Positions 54,692-63,998 are shown, counted from the first letter of the stretch. The stretch: DNA of 64,000 nucleotides from TMP-24 sp041397305 (GCA_041397305.1 JAWKWX010000015.1:8873-72872); one strand, 5' to 3'. Numbers and translations are program-made. The notes: generated by a model from the sequence alone, not told the origin.

Positions 54692-57600
54692 TGACGGATT
54701 TTTCATTCACGGTCGACGAAAACGGCCTCAGGGTTGGAGTCGACGACCGTGGTCAAGGATTTTTCGATCGCTTCCGCCGCAGGCAAAAGATCGATTTCAA
54801 GGCTCTCACCGCGGAAGACCGCGCGCTTGCTCTGGCCGTTGCCGCCATGCGAGGTCACGATCGGGACGGACAGCATCATCACATCGACGCCGACGGGCTG
54901 TTCCTCGATCATTGGTTGCTGTCTCGTATTGACGACTATTCAGCCGCGGTCCTCAGTCTGCCCAAGCGTCTTTCTGGCGTGGAGTTCCATGCCGAAACTG
55001 TCGGCGCGGTCGGTAGTTCGCGGTTTTCTCTGGAATGGTGGTGGGTGCGCGATGGTCGCCAGGTGCGCTTGAGTCGTGTTGGGGCGGTTCTCGCAGTTGG
55101 AAACGACCGTATGCGGCTCCCGGCTCCGATCTATGACGCGATTGAGATCTCTCGCACTTTTGACAGCAGTGCGCCGCTCACAATGCATTGGGGAGCGCTC
55201 GCCCGCTACAAATCGGCCTTGCTTGGAGCCGAACAAGACGGAGCACGGCCCGAACCATTCCTGAGTCACATCAACATCGTAAGCTGCGACCGGGTGGGAA
55301 TTGGTTTCGACCCGGATGATCCGTCAGTCTTCGGACCTGTCCCTTTCGTGAGCGACCGGCTTGCACACGAGCTCCCAGGAGAGGCCGACGCAGCCCTTCC
55401 CGTCAACGAACTGAAGTCGTTTCAGACCGCTGTTGCAAAGCGCGGAGCGCAGCCAGCCTACGCATTGGGGGGCAACCGCTACATCATCCTGGATCAGGCC
55501 ACGGTGCCTGTCGTTGATGTTATAGCAAGACACGCGAGGGGTTCGTCCGACGAGCGCCAACACTTCATCGAAAACGCTGAAGCAATTATCAGTTCGGCAA
55601 TAGAAGATGCGCTTCGCAAGTCGGGACAGTTGAACGAATTGATGAGTCCCGAGCAAGAGGCAGAGACAATTGAGTTGGCTCTGCAAGCGGCCTGGACCGA
55701 AACGCGCGAATGGACTGATCGAGTCATTGCAATTCGCAAATGGACAAAGCCGCAGATCGAGACGATCGAGGGCTCGGGAACGAACTGGCTTCCTCCTGAT
55801 ATCGACGCCGCACTTGGTGAACTTCTCGGAATGATTCCGGATGAAGACCTAGCGGAGACGCTCGAAAAGATTGATTCAGCAATTCGCGCCGGCGAGCCTG
55901 TTGTCGAATTGCCGCAGGGAATCGTGCCCGCCAACGAGTTGGTCCACGAGGCTATTCGGCGCCGGCTCGAGCACTACCTGAACCGGGCGGAGATCCAGGT
56001 CACCGATGGCGCGGTTACAGCCGTGCTCCCGATCACTCACAGCAATTTCTGGGAACTCGAATACCAGGAGCGATTGCGCGAACGCGCGGGATCGGCATCC
56101 GCTGAGTTGCCAGAAACGGTCTCCAAACCACTGAAAGCACATCAATCCGAGGCCTTTTCTTGGCAAGTCGACGCATGGCGTTCAGGGTTACCTGGCATCT
56201 TGAACGCAGATGAACAGGGGTTGGGCAAGACACTCGAGACACTGAGTTTTCTCTGCTGGATCGCGCGATCGATCGAAACTGGCAGCATGCCCAACAATCC
56301 GATCCTCATTGTAGCTCCCACTTCCCTCCTGAAAAACTGGGAACAGGAGATGGAGAACCACCTTCGACCGGATGCGTTCGACACGCCCATACCGCTTTAT
56401 GGCTCAACGCTGTCTGCCTGGCGCAAGCGGGACTCGCGAGGACGAGATCTGCAAGATGGTGTCGCCCGGCTAAACCTCAATGAGATGTATCGGGGCACGA
56501 AGCCAAAGGTAGTCATCACGACCTACCAGACGCTGGCGAACTACGCTGTCAGCTTCGCCGAGCACAAGTTTTCGGTGGCGGTCTTCGACGAAATTCAGAA
56601 TCTGAAAAACCCAGCCACGCTCCGATCAAATGCAGCCAAGGCGGTCAATGCCGACTTCCGGATAGGGTTGACAGGAACCCCGGTTGAGAATGCGACACGT
56701 GATATCTGGGCAATCATGGACCAGTTGTTTCCCGGTGCGCTTGGTTCGTTGGCCGACTTCCGGCGAACTTTCGATACACCGCGCGCGGGAAACATGCGCG
56801 AACTCCATCAGGCAATATTCCAACCGCAGAGAGGTCATCCAAGGCTCGGGCTGCGTCGGACCAAAGACACCGCTGGTCTTGGGCTGCCGACCAAGACGAG
56901 GGTTCTTCATCCGCGCCTGATGTCCGAGGTTCAGGCGCTTCGCTACGATGAGGCAAGGCGCCCCGGTCAGGCCTTGTTTGGCCTTCTCCATCATATTCGA
57001 CGAACGTCGCTCCACCCCGGCCTTATTCAGGGCGAGACCCCTGAAAGCTTCATACACTCGTCGGCTCGCGTGGTTGCGGCTCTTGATATCCTGAGGTTGA
57101 TTGCGACCAGAGGTGAGCGCGCGTTAATATTTGTTGAAAACCGCGACGTGCAGGACTGGTTTGCTGAGTTGGTCAAGCTCGAATTCAAGCTCAAACGCGT
57201 AGACATTATAAACGGTGAAACGCCGGTTTCGGCCAGAAAGGAAATCAACGATCGCTTCCAGCGCCATCTTGAACTGGACGAGGGATTCGATGTCTTGATT
57301 TTGGGGCCCCGAGCGGCCGGCACCGGGTTAACCCTAACCGCGGCCAACCACGTCATTCACCTGACAAGATGGTGGAACCCGGCCGTTGAGGAACAGTGCA
57401 ACGACCGAACTCACCGTATTGGCCAGAAAAAACCCGTTACGATTCACCTTCCGCTAGCTATCCACCCACGACTGCAACGAGGGTCATTCGACTGCCTTCT
57501 TGAATCTCTCATGCGACGCAAGCGCACGCTTGCCGATAGCGTCCTGTGGCCACCCGAGGCCAGCGAGAATGAAGCAAGACAGCTCTACGACGCAATCATC

Positions 57601-57897
57601 ACGGCCGCTGAAGACCATTTCGAACCGAACCAGAAAGCGAAACTTGATCTCGCGGAACGTCCTGATCTGATCGCCGAGGAATTGGCTGAGAACACCATTC
57701 GTGTCGCCCCACGAACCGGAGGTGCTAGCGTTCTTATTTCTAACGAACCTGTTGAGCTGCAAAAGGTTCGGCCTGGTCCTTACGATGTTGGCGCGATCTT
57801 GCTTGCCGCAACAGAAGAGCGGTCGCTAATCGAGGGCATACCACTTTCGATTGTCGGTGAGGCAACACTCTGGCCCGAGTTTGTTCTGCCCGAGTAG
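54691..57897 (+). CDS. zorD: Zorya ZorD, SNF2-type helicase/nuclease
   Basis: A 1,068-residue effector. The C-terminal half is a SNF2 helicase: motif I NADEQGLGKT (about 504-513), motif Ia VAPTSLLKNW, motif II VFDEIQNLKN, motif III IGLTGTPVEN, and motifs V-VI GPRAAGTGLTLTAANHVIHL and NDRTHRIGQ. The N-terminal 450 residues are family-specific. The Walker B acidic pair is DE rather than DEAH. In characterised systems it degrades or unwinds phage DNA. Start at 54691; an in-frame ATG 11 codons earlier lies inside zorC. Confidence 0.9.
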   Translation: MTDFSFTVDENGLRVGVDDRGQGFFDRFRRRQKIDFKALTAEDRALALAVAAMRGHDRDGQHHHIDADGLFLDHWLLSRIDDYSAAVLSLPKRLSGVEFHAETVGAVGSSRFSLEWWWVRDGRQVRLSRVGAVLAVGNDRMRLPAPIYDAIEISRTFDSSAPLTMHWGALARYKSALLGAEQDGARPEPFLSHINIVSCDRVGIGFDPDDPSVFGPVPFVSDRLAHELPGEADAALPVNELKSFQTAVAKRGAQPAYALGGNRYIILDQATVPVVDVIARHARGSSDERQHFIENAEAIISSAIEDALRKSGQLNELMSPEQEAETIELALQAAWTETREWTDRVIAIRKWTKPQIETIEGSGTNWLPPDIDAALGELLGMIPDEDLAETLEKIDSAIRAGEPVVELPQGIVPANELVHEAIRRRLEHYLNRAEIQVTDGAVTAVLPITHSNFWELEYQERLRERAGSASAELPETVSKPLKAHQSEAFSWQVDAWRSGLPGILNADEQGLGKTLETLSFLCWIARSIETGSMPNNPILIVAPTSLLKNWEQEMENHLRPDAFDTPIPLYGSTLSAWRKRDSRGRDLQDGVARLNLNEMYRGTKPKVVITTYQTLANYAVSFAEHKFSVAVFDEIQNLKNPATLRSNAAKAVNADFRIGLTGTPVENATRDIWAIMDQLFPGALGSLADFRRTFDTPRAGNMRELHQAIFQPQRGHPRLGLRRTKDTAGLGLPTKTRVLHPRLMSEVQALRYDEARRPGQALFGLLHHIRRTSLHPGLIQGETPESFIHSSARVVAALDILRLIATRGERALIFVENRDVQDWFAELVKLEFKLKRVDIINGETPVSARKEINDRFQRHLELDEGFDVLILGPRAAGTGLTLTAANHVIHLTRWWNPAVEEQCNDRTHRIGQKKPVTIHLPLAIHPRLQRGSFDCLLESLMRRKRTLADSVLWPPEASENEARQLYDAIITAAEDHFEPNQKAKLDLAERPDLIAEELAENTIRVAPRTGGASVLISNEPVELQKVRPGPYDVGAILLAATEERSLIEGIPLSIVGEATLWPEFVLPE

Positions 57898-59108
57898 GGG
57901 CAAACGAGACTGAGTCCCCACTCTAGTTTCGGAAAATAAGCCCGCCGATTGACCGCTCGAATTTTGTCGCTCAGTGTCCGGTAGCACCGGGGGAAAGCCG
58001 AAGGGCTGTATTGCAGATACTGGACCACGGTATCTCCATGCACTGCGTCGCCCGCTATGTCGGTGCAGGCGACGTCAACGAACATGCGCATCTTGCTAGG
58101 CCTTGAGGTTCTTGGCGGGCGGCGTCACGCAGCATCTTCTGGCCGAGTGCTCGGACAACGACGGGCCTCCTGAGCATCATGTTTTGCTCAGCCCCATCCG
58201 GAGAGTCTGATCAAGACAAACTGGGGCTCATAGCGCGCTCCTGTCTTGCCACATCGATCGCACGATAGAGGCTAGCGACACCACTCCTCCGCTATCCAGG
58301 TTGTTGGCAGTCTTCGAATGTGACAAGAAGGCGTGCTTGAAGGACACAAAGCCCTTCCATAGCCCATCGAGATCGCGATTTGGCGACGTCCACCGACGAT
58401 GCCGCTCGTCTGACAGGCTGCCAGTCGATGCCCAGTTGGACCGTCCCAGAATAGCTTCGACGCATGTATCTCACATGTTTGGATTGTCGTATGACCACTT
58501 GGTCCGGAGGGGTCTCCGGCTTTCCTGGCTTGACCTACCAGCGCCCGTCTGTAGCGAAAATGAATGACATGGCACCCGAGATCTGGCCCGCCAGCGCGCA
58601 AACTGCGAGCTCCTACGAATAGACATCAGGCGTCAATGGCAGTGCTATCCACGTGGCGCGGAAAGCAAGTCTAACACTCGCTTGTCGTAGCGTCCTTTTT
58701 CCAGCAGGCCTGTCCGCGCTTTCACCTTGGCCGGTGTTGAATCGCCAGAAAAAGTGTTCTTCGGGGCGTTTTTGTCAAGTTGAGGTAAACTTAGCGTAAA
58801 GGTTCGAGGCTGATTTTGGCAGAACAATCGATCGATGCCTGACAAATTCTCCTTAAATAACAATGATGTCAATCAAGATGTAAAGGTTTCGTTAGTCATA
58901 TTGCTAACGATGTAAAGGTCTTGGCAGGCATTCTGGCCCCGGGATCCGCCGACAAGGGCGGCCTCTGACCATTCCTCCGGGAAGCTTCTCCTCCTGCATC
59001 GGCCCGCTTGTCCGCCTTGACCCGCGTTTGAGCTGCAGGAAGTGATGCCGGAGGATGCTCGCGCCACAAGAGGTCGCGAAAGGTTTTGCGCGAGGTGATT
59101 TGTCCCCT
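57898..59108. other. 1.2 kb between zorD and the XRE gene, no supported gene
   Basis: Short frames in both strands lack motifs and ribosome sites. Composition is mixed. Contains the repeat cluster at 58877-58919. It may be remains of an earlier insertion; I could not identify a family. Confidence 0.5.
58877..58919. repeat. Direct repeats around an inverted repeat
   Basis: GATGTAAAGGT occurs at 58877-58887 and 58909-58919, 32 bp apart. Between them CGTTAG (58890-58895) and CTAACG (58904-58909) form an inverted repeat. The arrangement looks like a protein-binding site, but its position, 190 bp beyond the 3' end of the XRE gene, does not name a target. Confidence 0.6.
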
Positions 59109-59519
59109 TCAGGCGGCGACCTTTCCAAAGATCGCCCGGACAACCTTTCGCGAATGTTTCGTTGGCGCGGGATCTGTGTTGTCGGATGCCTCTCGCAACA
59201 GACCTAGCCAAGCAACCTCATTCTCGGTGACAACGGTGCCAAAGATTTTCTTGATCGCTGTCGCAGTTCCTTCGTCGGTGATCTGCTCAAGCGCCATGTT
59301 GAACAGCATTCTCTCATCGCACTCGAGGGCTTTCGCAAGGCCAGGCACGCGATCGAGCGGCAGCTTTGAGGCGCCTCGCTTCAACATCGCGACCATGTTC
59401 GCGGTCAGGAAGCCTGCCTCTTGCGCAATTTGTGCCTGAGTCTTGCCCGGCCGGAGTTCAAGAACACGCTTCTGAACGTATTTCGCCAACCGGGAATTTT
59501 CGTAGGGTCGTCCAACCAT
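59109..59519 (-). CDS. XRE-type HTH regulator
   Basis: A 136-residue protein: VGRPYENSRLAKYVQKRVLE, then a Cro/CI-like HTH (about 22-60, QAQIAQEAGFLTANMVAML) and a helical C-terminal part. I start at the ATG at 59519 because AAAGGCG is 5-6 bases before it; ATGs 5 and 10 codons upstream lack a site. It is encoded 190 bp downstream of the NYN gene in the same direction and might control it or the element's excision genes. Confidence 0.75.
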   Translation of the reverse strand: MVGRPYENSRLAKYVQKRVLELRPGKTQAQIAQEAGFLTANMVAMLKRGASKLPLDRVPGLAKALECDERMLFNMALEQITDEGTATAIKKIFGTVVTENEVAWLGLLREASDNTDPAPTKHSRKVVRAIFGKVAA

Positions 59520-59710
59520 TTTGTCGCCTTTCATGTATTGCAGCAGCATTCACTGCATGAATGATCTATAGCGACGGGTTGATGGGACCTGTGTGGGAGT
59601 TGGTCGGGCGCCGAGGGCGTCCTTGGTCTGCTGGGGGATCGTCGATGCGGCATCGGCTTTTCGAGATCCGACAATACCCGCTGCATCTTGCTGTTCTTAG
59701 CCTTGCTTAG

Positions 59711-60388
59711 TCAGTTGAAGCCCGCCGGCCGGAACCGGACCCTGGCATCTGGTCCTTTTGGATCTACATCGAAGAGGTGTCCTCGCGCTTTCAGATAGGC
59801 CCTCCAGGTCTTCTCAGGATGGGTGCTGATGCGAGTCCGGTGTTGCGAGTGCATCTTGGGTCCCAGCTCAGAGATCTTCATTCCCATCCCGTTGTGGCTG
59901 TGGGCCGCGATAAGCGCTCGAATCTTTCGGTCGAGGTCAGACGGGCCGGAGGAGATATGATCCCCTCCTGCTGAGATTGCTTGAGGGACTTCCGAACCAA
60001 TGACTACGAATTCGGCACATGCCTTTCGGAACGCAATTGGTGCCTTGGTTTCACCGACGCCAATTACCTTTGCTCCGCGCTCGCGAAATCTGAGAGCAAG
60101 ATGTGTAAAATCTCGGTCGGAGCTCGCGACAACGAAAACCTGAATTCCCTCGGCGAGATGAAGTTCCATCGCTTCAATCGCAAGCAGCAGATCGGATCCA
60201 TTTTTTCCGATACCGGAGTGGATTACCCGGTAGCCTGGAGTGTTGAGCCAGCCGACAGAGTGCGTCGCGTTGCAGTATACTCGGACGACGTCAGTCTGGC
60301 CATGAAGACCTCCCAAACTAAGAATCTGCTCGGCAAAATCATGGCGCATATTGTCGCCATCGACCAAGACCGCCACTCGAACGCGCAC
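59711..60388 (-). CDS. NYN-domain ribonuclease with LOTUS/OST-HTH domain
   Basis: About 225 residues. The NYN (PIN-like) fold starts VAVLVDGDNM and continues with KNGSDLLLAIEAMEL and VVASSDRDFTHLALRFRERG, giving the conserved Asp set of this RNase family (D in DGDN, D in GSDLL, D in SSDRD). The C-terminal 75 residues (LDRKIRALIAAHSHNGMGMK) resemble an OST-HTH/LOTUS RNA-binding domain. I prefer the GTG at 60388, preceded by GGAGAGAGG; an ATG at 60427 adds 13 residues with no ribosome site. Likely cuts RNA; target unknown. Confidence 0.78.
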   Translation of the reverse strand: MRVRVAVLVDGDNMRHDFAEQILSLGGLHGQTDVVRVYCNATHSVGWLNTPGYRVIHSGIGKNGSDLLLAIEAMELHLAEGIQVFVVASSDRDFTHLALRFRERGAKVIGVGETKAPIAFRKACAEFVVIGSEVPQAISAGGDHISSGPSDLDRKIRALIAAHSHNGMGMKISELGPKMHSQHRTRISTHPEKTWRAYLKARGHLFDVDPKGPDARVRFRPAGFN

Positions 60389-60645
60389 GCCTCTCTCCGT
60401 GTGATATTTCAAAAAAATTGGTGGCATTTCAATGAGACGGAAGTTGGGCGTTCAAGGAACACATTTGAAAGGTCGCTTGGCGCGAGCCACAATGGCCATG
60501 GAAGCCGGCTGTTAAGCTCGCCAAGTAAGCTAGTATTCCCCCAAATGTCGTTGAAGGCCCAGCCGACAGTGACTCTCCTGCGCGCTCGCAGCGCCGAAAG
60601 ATCTGCCCCTCCCCTTGGGAGGGAGGAAGCAGTCCCACTGGCAGC

Positions 60646-61383
60646 TCAGAAATCGTAGTCAGGCTCCTCGTAAAGTTCAATTTCCTGGCGTGTCGTGCGC
60701 AGCATTCTACGAACTGAGGCCTTGTTCCAAGCTAATCCTCGGGTCGTTCGAATGCCGGCCACATTCAGTGCGTCTGCGGTCAACGCATATGACTGTCCGC
60801 GGAGCTCCGCATGCCGGAGAAGGTAATCTCGGATCTCAAGTGCCTTCATTTGCGACGCTGTTGCCCGTGACTTCGCTGAGGCCCTGTTCGCCTTAAGGGT
60901 CGTAGCAGGATTGCCTAGCGCCATGCCCCGAGCCTTCTTGCCGGAAAGTGCCCTCTTTGTGCCTACAGAAATGCTCCGTCGAACTTGTTCACCTCTTGCG
61001 ACCGTCTTCACCATCCTCTGAAAGTCTTCGGTCTCACCAGGGACGGCCGAGACAATGCGGATCTTCTCCTGACCGCAGAACTCCAAGAACTTCTTCTCAT
61101 TGCGTGAAACTCGGTCAAGCCGCGCCACAATGATGGTTCCATGTAGACGCTTTGCCTCAAGGACAGCATCGCTGAACTCCGGACGATCCATCATTGAACG
61201 CTTGTCGTTTCCAGAGGCTATGTCCTTGTAGAATTGCTCGAGCCGGTAACCATTCTCGATCGCGTAGGCACGGATGTGTTCGCGCTGAAGTTCAAGGCCG
61301 ATGCCGTTCTCCACTTGCCTATGTGTGGAGACCCTCAGATAGCCCACGGCCCACTTCGGGCGTCCACGTCGATTTATCATCAC
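60646..61383 (-). CDS. Small serine recombinase
   Basis: A 245-residue resolvase/invertase-type recombinase. The catalytic Ser is in GYLRVSTHRQ (about residue 18), followed by GLELQREHIRAYA and ARLDRVSRNEKKFL (active-site Arg residues). The C-terminal part resembles the start of the recombinase domain of larger serine integrases (QSYALTADALNVAGIRTTRG). Could resolve or invert DNA, including the suspected inversion in the mob region. Upstream ribosome site AAAGGAGA. Confidence 0.85.
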   Translation of the reverse strand: MMINRRGRPKWAVGYLRVSTHRQVENGIGLELQREHIRAYAIENGYRLEQFYKDIASGNDKRSMMDRPEFSDAVLEAKRLHGTIIVARLDRVSRNEKKFLEFCGQEKIRIVSAVPGETEDFQRMVKTVARGEQVRRSISVGTKRALSGKKARGMALGNPATTLKANRASAKSRATASQMKALEIRDYLLRHAELRGQSYALTADALNVAGIRTTRGLAWNKASVRRMLRTTRQEIELYEEPDYDF

Positions 61384-61510
61384 GTCTCTTCTCCTTTAAC
61401 TATCTGATATTGTTTTGTGTATTGGCCCGTTAGGTGTGTGCATTTGCGTATGGTCTTGATTCGCTCCAGTGAGACCTCTACCTCGTGATGCACAGATCTC
61501 TTGGGCAATC

Positions 61511-61546
61511 GGACCACCCGGACCACCCGGACCACCCGGACCAGCC
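61511..61546. repeat. Four 9-bp tandem repeats
   Basis: GGACCACCC is repeated exactly three times from 61511, with a fourth variant copy GGACCAGCC. It lies in the 236-bp gap between the DUF927 gene stop and the recombinase start, so on the minus strand it is in the recombinase leader. Confidence 0.85.
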
Positions 61547-61619
61547 AGACCGGCACGCTCGTCCCGGCCCGACTGGTCCGACGTCTAGAAAATCGCCGCG
61601 CGCAGAATCCGAAGCGCTG

Positions 61620-63392
61620 TCAAACGCTGGTCACCGGATCTACTGGCACACGGTTTCCAATAATCTGAGCGCGGACGGTATAGTATCGAGGTCGACCATC
61701 GACCCAACGCGGGGCCTTTCGCGCAAGATTGTCCTTCTCCCCGGGCACAAGGAGGCCCGCCATCTTTAGATCCCGCGCCGCCTGAGTTGCTTCCGAGCCA
61801 TGGATGGCATGCCAGGCGTGGCTACTGATCAGAAACAGATCGCCAATCTTCCATCCGTGGATTCCAGGCTCTTTCGTTTCTCCGGCCGAACAGGGTTCCG
61901 CAAAGCCAGCCTCGTTGGCAAGGATATAGGTGCACGTTCTTTCCTTGGCCGCTTGTCCCGAATTGGTCAGGGTCACTCCACGCCCATCCAACCAGAGGTC
62001 CAAAGCAACTTTCGCAGCGTCTCTTGCCTCACCTGTTTTCCATCCTGTCAGCCCTGCCCGGCCTGCGAGTTCCCCGGCTAGCGCAATCACTGCGAGCCGA
62101 CGTGCAACACGAAGCACCTGCGCGTCATCATCGATTGAGAGTGCTTGACGCCATTGGCCGACCAGCCCGTCTAGGATGCCTCCCCCTACCCGGCGAACTT
62201 CAGTCCGATTCCTGATCAGCCACTCGACGAAAGCCGGTCCCGCGGTTCCGTAGTTGACCGCAGTCGCGCGCTTCAACCGATCAGAGAACTCGGCACCGGA
62301 GGCAAAACCGTGGAGCAAATCAAAGGCGCCAAAACGGCTTGAGTCCGCTTCAAGATCAATCAACCTGATGTTTTGGCCGGCCATGATTTTGGCACCGGCT
62401 TCCGCAAGCTTGTCGCTGACGCTGATCTCGCCAGTAGATAAAATCGCTACACGCCAAGCCGCAGGCTGGGCGGCGCTGCCTTGAGCATTTGCTCGCACCT
62501 TGCCTACGCCATTTGCGAGCATATAGGTAACCTCATCGAGATGCCGACCACTAATTTCAGCAATCTCGTCGAGCGAAAGGAGAGTGGAATTGGCGGCCTT
62601 TGCGGTCACTTCCAACGCGTTAGATGTAGTCCGCCAACTTCCAACACGTGAGGGATTTCGCCAAACTGACGTTGCCACCCTTTGAATCGTGGTTTTGCCG
62701 CACGACGATGCCCCACGAAGGTGTATTCCACCGCCCTCCTCATTCAGGAACTCCAGCAGCGGACCGGCAAAGGCCAACGAAACTGACACGGCAAGCAACG
62801 GATTCCCGACACACAGCGAGGCTACGCTGCCGCGCCAATCCTCGACACTGCCACGCAATGGATTTTCTTCCTTCGCATTGTCGAGTTTGGGTCCGTTGAA
62901 GTGGAAATCGCCCATTCCCAAGACGTGCCCATCTGACTGCACAAAGGCGGCACATGACTCATCGGCCCAACCGATCTTGTCGGTAGAGGTCATGATCCTT
63001 GTAGGTTTCCACTCCCGAATTAGACGAATAAGTGCTTCACGCGACTTGGGTCCACTCTGCATCTGCAATCCCAGACTGGCGAGATCTCCGCGCACAGCAC
63101 CCGGCCTGGTCTCCAGGTCCTTGTCCAACAATGAAATACGCTGTGGCATTCCGTCAGGATCCTCAACTTCAAGAATGCGCCCCCAGCCCCTGCCCGAGGA
63201 ATCCCGGAAGCGGGCGACCACGGTGAACCGCGAGCACAACCACGAAGGTCCGGTCTCTTCGTCAGCATCGTCTTGATAGATGCCGCCTGGCAAACAAGTG
63301 AAATTTGGCGGAAGGCCACCCAACTTGAGGCGATCGGCAACACTAATCGGTTCGGCCCCTGGGGCCGATACAATCTGGCAGTTCTTCATCAC
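61620..63392 (-). CDS. DUF927-domain ATPase
   Basis: A 590-residue protein of the DUF927 family, thought to be superfamily-II-like or primase-associated ATPases of mobile elements. Walker A GASSCGKTT (227-235) and Walker B LLSLDEIAEI (DE at 275-276) are clear. N-terminal blocks (GKTMK-like TDKIGWAD) match the family. Such proteins often sit by AlpA-type regulators in integrated islands and may help replicate or excise the element. It starts 18 bp after the AlpA-like gene. Confidence 0.8.
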   Translation of the reverse strand: MMKNCQIVSAPGAEPISVADRLKLGGLPPNFTCLPGGIYQDDADEETGPSWLCSRFTVVARFRDSSGRGWGRILEVEDPDGMPQRISLLDKDLETRPGAVRGDLASLGLQMQSGPKSREALIRLIREWKPTRIMTSTDKIGWADESCAAFVQSDGHVLGMGDFHFNGPKLDNAKEENPLRGSVEDWRGSVASLCVGNPLLAVSVSLAFAGPLLEFLNEEGGGIHLRGASSCGKTTIQRVATSVWRNPSRVGSWRTTSNALEVTAKAANSTLLSLDEIAEISGRHLDEVTYMLANGVGKVRANAQGSAAQPAAWRVAILSTGEISVSDKLAEAGAKIMAGQNIRLIDLEADSSRFGAFDLLHGFASGAEFSDRLKRATAVNYGTAGPAFVEWLIRNRTEVRRVGGGILDGLVGQWRQALSIDDDAQVLRVARRLAVIALAGELAGRAGLTGWKTGEARDAAKVALDLWLDGRGVTLTNSGQAAKERTCTYILANEAGFAEPCSAGETKEPGIHGWKIGDLFLISSHAWHAIHGSEATQAARDLKMAGLLVPGEKDNLARKAPRWVDGRPRYYTVRAQIIGNRVPVDPVTSV

Positions 63393-63409
63393 TTTCTCCT
63401 AAGGGGTTT

Positions 63410-63622
63410 TCAGAGCGAAGTTGTGAAGCAGCACTGAAGGCTGCGCTCGTGCGCTTCGATGTCGGTGAGACGCCAGCGGGTGGTGCCTGGCCCGACCTTC
63501 ACGGCTTTGGGAAAGCCGCCCATGCGCTTCCATCGCCAAATTGTGTCAGTTGAAACGCCAAAGCGGGTCGCGACCTGCTCGACCGTCAGGAAATGCGGTA
63601 TTGTTTGGAGAATCTGCTCCAT
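63410..63622 (-). CDS. AlpA-like excisionase/regulator
   Basis: A 70-residue protein with one MerR/AlpA-type HTH: FLTVEQVATRFGVSTDTIWRW, then KAVKVGPGTTRWRLTDIEAHE. AlpA-type proteins act as excisionases and activate integrase genes in P4-like islands. I start at MEQILQTIPH (63622); the frame continues 22 codons upstream without similarity. First gene inside the right end of the island; expected excision partner is missing. Confidence 0.8.
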   Translation of the reverse strand: MEQILQTIPHFLTVEQVATRFGVSTDTIWRWKRMGGFPKAVKVGPGTTRWRLTDIEAHERSLQCCFTTSL

Positions 63623-63866
63623 TGTGGCTCCCAATAGTGAAGACGGCAAAGCCCGGGTGTTGCCCGGGCTGTGCACACTATATAGCAAAAATTAACTGGG
63701 TTTTCTTGTAGAATTTTAAGGAAAATTTTTATACAATAATTTCAAATGGTTAATAGATAGCCACTTCTTGAACTCCGCCCATGTCTGCCTGGGCTGGAAG
63801 CTCAGCCCCCGATCACCGAATTGCAAAGCTATTCGAGCACACGGCTTCACATGCAAAGTATGTAAT

Positions 63867-63886
63867 TGTAGCCCATATGTAGCCCA
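63867..63886. promoter_or_regulatory. Pair of possible integrase arm sites
   Basis: TGTAGCCCA occurs at 63867-63875 and again at 63878-63886, 11 bp apart, about 55 bp inside the right attachment repeat. This position and spacing fit arm-type binding sites of tyrosine integrases. The rest of the 318-bp gap (63623-63940) holds no gene, though integrase genes usually start here. Confidence 0.5.
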
Positions 63887-63940
63887 AGAGCAGAGATCGA
63901 AAGGCCGCGCAATTGCTGGCCAGTTTTTTTCTATTATATT

Positions 63941-63998
63941 TCAGGGATTTAAGTGGTGCCCAGAGCCGGAATCGAACCAGCGACACGCGGATTTTCAA
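63941..63998. repeat. Right attachment repeat in tRNA-Phe
   Basis: The right copy of the perfect 58-bp repeat. Here it continues into tRNA sequence, so the functional tRNA gene is reconstituted at this end and the island lies between 41.55 and 63.99 kb. Confidence 0.93.

Noticed and set aside
57780..58091. Minus-strand frame overlapping the zorD end
   Set aside because: Half of it is antisense to zorD and the remainder shows no family resemblance.
61485..61769. Plus-strand frame with DHPDHPDHP repeats as a gene
   Set aside because: It translates the 9-bp tandem repeat and then runs antisense into the DUF927 gene; no ribosome site.
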